Below are positions 59,421-64,000 of a DNA stretch of 64,000 bases, one piece after another. Both the position numbers and the translations under genes were made by a program. Origin of the DNA: Petunia secreta (taxonomy: Eukaryota; Streptophyta; Magnoliopsida; Solanales; Solanaceae); NCBI GenBank assembly GCA_029990175.1, contig JARKIP010000470.1:31719-95718 (forward strand), in the 5' to 3' direction. The notes under the pieces were generated by a model. It had not been told where the DNA came from and did not search any database. It saw only the letters and a program-made list of their open reading frames with translations. Numbering within the stretch: the stretch's first letter is position 1; each line of letters begins with the position of its first letter.

Positions 59421-60986
59421 TTCATCGATTTTCCCGTCGATGACCGCTGCAGAACCGAGGTTGGCTAAAGCGTCTGTCTGCTTCGATGTTGTCCTCCCTT
59501 GGTATCTGAGCTATTTTCCATTCTTGAAAAGATGTAAGGATATTTTGTACTTTTTCGAGCAACTACTGCATCCTTGGATCTCGAACACAAAAATCGCCTT
59601 GGATTTGATTTACCACCAATTGAGAGTAACTTTTGATGTCTAGTCGTTCGACCCTCAAGTCTTTTGCAATCTTTAAACCTGCGGCGAGGGCTCATATTCG
59701 GCCTCGTTGTTAGTTTTTGCATGTAATTTGATCACGTACCTGAGTTTTTCACCGGTAGTGCTATTAATAAGATTCCGAGACCAGTCCCTTTCACGTTTGA
59801 AGCTCCATCGGTAAATATTTTCCAAACTCCGGGATCGGGATCCCACATCATCAATTCTTTCCTTTTTTGCCTCCGGGAAGATATTAGCGCTAAAATCTGC
59901 TACAAAATCAGCTGATACTTGAGATTTTATGGCGGTGCGAGGCTGATAAGTAATATCGTACTCGCTCAGCTCGACCGCCCATTTCATTAATCGACCAGAG
60001 AGATCTGGCCGATGTAAAATATTTCGCAATGGAAAAGTAGTTACGACAGATATTGAATGACATTGGAAATAAGGTCTTAGTTTTCGTGCAGCAGTGACTA
60101 GTGCAAGTGCTAGTTTTTCTAGGTGCGGATACCTCGTTTCTGCATCTAACAGTGTTTTACTAACATAATAGATAGGAAATTGATTACCTCTGTCCTCGCG
60201 GACGAGGACAGCGCTTACAGCGACATCGGAGACGGCCAAGTAAATCAGCAGCATTTCTCCTTCGATCGGTTTTGACAGGAGCGGAGCATTTGAAAGGTTC
60301 AGCTTCAATTCTTTGAGGGCCTTTTTGCATTCTGGTGTCCATTCAAAGCTTTTTTTCTTTTTCAGCACCGAAAAGAACTTGTGACATCGTTCAGATGACC
60401 TCGAGATGAACCTGCTGAGATAGGCTACTCGACCGGTCAGCTGTTGAACTTCCTTCACTGTTGATAAATCTTCAGGAATGCTTTCAATTGCTTTGATTTT
60501 GTCTGGATTGGCCTCAATTCCTCTTTGCGATACGATGAATCCCAAAAACTTGCCGGATCCAACTCCGAACGCGCATTTCTCCGGGTTCAATCTCATGTTG
60601 AACCGCCTTAGTATCGTAAAAGTCTCCTCCAAATGACTTAAATGATTTTCTTTCTCAAGGGATTTGACCAGCATGTCATCGATATATACTTCCATGGTTT
60701 TTCCGATCAAATCTTTGAACATAGTAGTGACCAAACGCTGGTAAGTAGCGCCAGCGTTTTTAAGGCCGAAGGGCATGACTGTGTAGCAATAAGTCCCCAT
60801 GTCTATGATGAACGACGTCTTCTCCCGATCCAATGGGTCCATCGAAATTTGATTATTGCCTGAATAGGCATCCAAGAAGCTTAACATTTCGTGCCCTGCC
60901 GTCGAATCGATCAATCTATCGATGTGAGGCAACGGGAATGAATCTTTTGGACAGGCTTTATTGAGGTCGGTATAATCGACGCACAC
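59421..60986 (-). pseudogene. Tat reverse transcriptase and dual RNase H
   Basis: RT starts after an amber codon with CVDYTDLNKACPKDSFPLP, then FLDAYSGNNQISMDPLDREK and the active site EVYIDDMLVKS. The first RNase H shows LLIYLAVSDVAVSAVLVRED and YPHLEKLALALVTAARKLRP. The second, archaeal-like one is decayed but keeps LHAKTNNEAEYE before a frame break near 59680. A dual RNase H is the mark of the Tat lineage. Confidence 0.85.
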
Positions 60987-60989
60987 TCT

Positions 60990-61607
60990 CTACTTGCCGT
61001 TTTTCTTTGGCACCACTACAGTGTTTGCAAGCCATTCAGGATATTTGACCTCCTTAATGAACCCATTCATTAGCAGCTTTTCTACCTCGTCGTTGATTAC
61101 TTGCCTTCGAAATCCCCCATTTGGCCGTTTCTTTTGTTTCACCGGCCGATGTTTTGGGTCGACGTTTAACTTGTGTGTGGCGACCTTTGGATCGATCCCA
61201 ACCATATCTGCATGGGACCAAGCAAAACAATCAGAATTATCCTTGAGGAAGGATATGATTTTTGATTTTACTTCGGGATCCAATTCTGCTCCCACATAGA
61301 CTTTCCGCTCAGACTTATCATCGAATAATGTTACTTCTTCCAAGTCTTCTATCGTAGAGTCTCCAGCTTTTTGTTTATACGGTTCTCTCACACATGGTGG
61401 AACCTGTACGAAGTCGCCTTCGACTTCAGATTCCGGTAGCTGCATTGAGGCGCACGACGGAACCGAAGTGAAGCTTCCGGCCACGGGTTCCACTAACTTA
61501 CATGGTGGAACCTGTGCGAAGTCGCCTTCGACTTCGGATTCCGGTAGCTGCGTTGAGGCGCTCGACGGAACCGAAGTGAAGCTTCTGGCCACGGGTTCCA
61601 CTAGCTG
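60990..61607 (-). pseudogene. Tat pol N-terminal linker and RT start, with 108-bp duplication
   Basis: On - the frame holds two tandem 36-residue units (each with QLPESEVEGDF and QVPPC), then KVYVGAELDPEVKSKIISFL, the pre-RT ADMVGIDPKVATHKLNVDP, and RT motif EWLANTVVVPKKNGK before TAG 60992-60990. The downstream frame resumes with VCVDYTDLN, so the stop replaces what is normally a Trp. Confidence 0.8.
61392..61607. repeat. Two tandem 108-bp units in Tat pol
   Basis: Units start at 61392 and 61500 (both ACATGGTGGAACCTGT), differ at only a few bases, and keep the reading frame. High similarity indicates a recent duplication compared with the age suggested by the stops. Confidence 0.85.
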
Positions 61608-61613
61608 TGATTG

Positions 61614-62861
61614 CTACAATCGAAAGCCATCCTTAACAACTACTGAATAACATTCTCGCGAAGCCTGTTGTTCGCCTCTGATTTCACGAATTCCCCATGG
61701 GGTAGGGAATTTCACAACTTGATGTAGGGTCGATGGGACCGCTTCCATAGCGTGAATCCACGGTCGACCCAATATCACGTTGTACGCCATTTCGCCTTTC
61801 ATTACTTGAAACGATGTCTCATTCTCAACACCTTCTGCATAAGTCTTGATTGTGATTTCTCCAACGATTACTTCACTCGAGTTGTTGAAACCCGACAATA
61901 CTGTTGAACGAGGCACGATCTTGTCGCTCAGCTGCAGCTGCTCGACTACCCTTGCATGTATGATATTAACCGAACTACCAGCGTCGACTAATACCCTTTT
62001 CACATCAGCGTCGTCGATCCTCATCGTGACTACAAGTGCGTCGTGATGGGGATGAATCCTGTCATCGAAATCAAAATCTCCGAACACGATTTCATCATTC
62101 ATATCGTCTCGTGTTCGTTTGTCTCGTGTAAATGAGACTTTGGCATATTTCTTGGTAGTGTAGGTTACTCCACAAACGTCATCTCCTCCGGTAATTACAT
62201 TTACCGTCTTCCTAGGAGCAGGAGGTTTAGGCGGCTCATCGTCTTTCTTCTTATTAAAATTGTTTTGTCCTCTGTCAGTCACTAGTTCGACCAGGTGCCC
62301 CTTCTGCAGTAGGCTGGCCACTTCGTATCTCAACGCCTTACAATCCTCCGTTGTATGGCCGAAGTCATGGTGAAATGCACACCATAGATTTTCATCCCTT
62401 GTATTTGGATTTGTTTTTATGCGACCTGGAAATTTTACAACTTTCTCACCCATCCCCTTCAAGTGATTCACCAAGTTTGGTGTTGATATGCAAAAATTGT
62501 ACTCCGTCACTTTTTGGGGGAGTGGTCGATCTTTCGGAGCCGAAGATGCGTTCGACTGCCCTTTCTTCGATTGATTCTTCGAACCACCAGCTTCGTGGTT
62601 GTTGTTCCCTATTCGAGGGAAACTGTAGGGCTCCCATCGTTGGTCCCTGTAGGTTCGTCTGTCATTTTCAACTCTCCGTGGTGGAGGTCGATCATAATGG
62701 TAACTATTTCGGACTAGCTGCAACTCCTCCTCCTCAGCTCTAATCCGCGGCTCGCATTCCCGATATAACACTTCGAATGTCCATGCATCAATCTCTCTGA
62801 GACGATCTTTCAACTTCCATGCCTCAATCGAATCAGTGCGCAGATTGTTAGCAAAGGTCAA
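61614..62861 (-). pseudogene. Tat Gag C-terminus and aspartic protease
   Basis: A 415-codon open frame. It has a Gag tail rich in Arg/Asn, a CCHH-like segment LWCAFHHDFGHTTEDC, and the protease VKRVLVDAGSSVNIIHARVV with the catalytic Asp in DAGSS and a flap NVILGRPWIHAM. The frame ends shortly before the 36-residue repeats. Confidence 0.85.
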
Positions 62862-62923
62862 GCAAGACCACCTTTCTTCGAGATTCGGATATGAATCTTC
62901 TCATCATTGAATCGTTTCACAAA

Positions 62924-63891
62924 TTATTTTATGGTTTCCCCGGGTCGTTGCCTAACATTCAATATGTCTTCCACCCTTGGTGCTATCTTTTTTGCTCCAG
63001 TATGTGATCGAATAAACTTTGCTGACATGTCATCAAAATTCAATATCTCATTTTCAGGTAACTGCAGATACCATTTCAATGCCGCTCCCTTCAACGTTTC
63101 ACAAAACTTCTTGAGGCTGACCGAATTAATTTCTTCCGAAGTTAAGTCGTTCGCCTGAACTGCAACCGAAAATATATCGATGTGATCCCTTAGATCTGTG
63201 GTCCCATCGTACCTCAAACTTTCTGGTAACTTGAAAGTTTTAGGAATTGGCATCGGGGCTGCACTTGCTGGGAACGGACGCTTTGAGATCGATTTCTTAG
63301 CGACCTCGTCCGTTAACTTTGGAACACCTGGAAATTTCTCCATAAATGATTTTATCTCACCGAACTTTTTATCCACTGTGTCATTCAACAGAGTTTGCAT
63401 CGTCGCTAACATTCTTACTTCTGCTGTAACCGAGGCCGGAGCTCCCACAGCTGCCGTGGCCGTACCCGATCCCCCAGATCCGACCCCCGCTGCAAGTCCC
63501 CCTGTTACGGCGCCCTGAGGAACCTAAGTCGGAATGCTTGTTGGAGGCGTGATCGGAGGGGTGGGTGCTCTATTTCCAATAGAATTAGATAAAACCCTTA
63601 GCTGCTCCTGTATCATTTCGAACTGAGCATCATGCCTTTTCAAATACGCCATTAGTGACGCATTTGCATCTCCTGACTCAGTTTCGACCACGGGCTCCTT
63701 ACCCGATCGCTGTCCTCGGGGCGCGTCCAACTGTGAACCAGCAGGAATGTCGTCATGAGTTGGATCCTACTCGCGATTGGTGGACTCATCGACCGCTTCA
63801 ACGTTGGTCGGAACAGGAACCCTGTCATTGGGATTGAGTTGTTGTTGACCGTTCAGAGCGGCGGTAGCGGCAGTGTTACGTTCATCTGCCA
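62924..63891 (-). pseudogene. Tat Gag N-terminus
   Basis: Probable start ATG 63891 (MADERNTAATAALNGQQQL), 70 bases from the primer-binding site. Stops TAG at 63769-63767, TAG at 63526-63524 and TAA at 62926-62924 interrupt a single frame. The capsid block reads FKLPESLRYDGTTDLRDHID followed by LPENEILNFDDMSAKFIRSH. Confidence 0.82.
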
Positions 63892-63962
63892 TTTCAAGAC
63901 AAGGAAACAAACGTAAGTAGTATCAAAACGATTCAAATTTCGGAATAAATCGATTGCCTAGA

Positions 63963-63979
63963 CCCCACGGTGGGCGCCA
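63963..63979 (-). promoter_or_regulatory. Tat primer-binding site
   Basis: TGGCGCCCACCGTGGGG on -, three bases from the 5' LTR edge at 63983. The TGG start matches CCA at a tRNA 3' end; I do not name the tRNA with confidence. Confidence 0.65.
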
Positions 63980-63982
63980 AAT

Positions 63983-64000
63983 TGTATTTCTCAAAAATGT
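63983..64000 (-). repeat. Start of Tat 5' LTR (continues past the window)
   Basis: The last 18 bases equal the first 18 bases of the 3' LTR at 52722 except one C/T difference. Confidence 0.75.

Larger units (their letters stand above)
52722..64000 (-). mobile_element. Tat-type Ty3/gypsy retrotransposon, more than 11 kb, cut by the window end
   Basis: The 3' LTR is 52722-53926 and the 5' LTR begins at 63983 with TGTATTTCTCAAAAATGT, matching TGTATTTCCCAAAAATGT at 52722. A primer-binding site TGGCGCCCACCGTGGGG (on -) lies at 63963-63979 and a purine tract AAGTGGGGGGAC (on -) at about 53931-53942. Domain order on - is gag, protease, RT, RNase H, a second RNase H-like part, integrase. A long antisense ORF lies between integrase and 3' LTR on +. 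This combination is the Tat/Retand lineage. Left target sequence is AGTAC (52717-52721); the right one lies outside. Numerous stops make it inactive. Confidence 0.88.

Noticed and set aside
1..64000. tRNA, rRNA or CRISPR features
   Set aside because: None seen by eye; the tRNA-like strings are primer-binding sites of retrotransposons.

Overview
The window is plant nuclear DNA, most likely from a Solanaceae genome and perhaps Nicotiana. The evidence is GT-AG introns, a conserved plant splicing-factor gene, a TS-type SINE fragment with a (TTG)n tail, and dense nested plant transposable elements (Athila- and Tat-type Ty3/gypsy, Ty1/copia, hAT, PIF/Harbinger-like, LINE, Stowaway and Tourist MITEs). 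Species is inference. No tRNA, rRNA or CRISPR was seen.

Host genes. (1) An RRM RNA-binding protein on + (exons 1835-4496, 5' end not found). (2) Two similar, probably mitochondrial membrane-protein genes on -: 11447-12229 is intact (260 aa), and 7363-8202 is a diverged relative with one in-frame TAG. (3) A five-exon SYF1/XAB2-type pre-mRNA-splicing factor on + (32979-41997, 939 aa). (4) A small arabinogalactan-peptide-like GPI-anchored protein on - (45068-45268). A 46-codon ORF on - at 10605-10745 is a speculative extra.

Mobile elements. A 275-bp Stowaway MITE (5637-5911) and a 5'-truncated LINE with a 16-bp target duplication (5978-6882) follow the RRM gene. At 12783-18545 a PIF/Harbinger-like element is split by a 4.45-kb hAT element (13312-17765, TSD GGCACAAG). 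The hAT carries a broken transposase and, downstream, a second BED-finger mini-gene with its own copy of the promoter. At about 20.1-32.3 kb a LINE fragment is interrupted by a solo LTR (20159-20840) and, directly beside it, a 10.5-kb Athila-like gypsy element (20850-31345). A 5.3-kb Ty1/copia element with TA...TA LTR ends lies at 45800-51095. From 52722 to the window end lies a Tat-type gypsy element, with pol on - and an intron-containing antisense ORF on +; its 5' LTR is cut by the window edge after 18 bases.

How it works together. There is no operon logic here: four or five host genes sit in repeat-rich DNA. The retroelements are dead copies by stop and frameshift content, but most still have matching target duplications, so the order of insertion can be read: LINE first, then the solo LTR and the Athila element; Harbinger-like element first, then the hAT. 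The items most worth a second look are the duplicated promoter plus BED-only gene in the hAT, the spliced antisense gene of the Tat element, the GTCGCGAC array in the Athila LTRs, and the nonsense-interrupted mitochondrial paralog.
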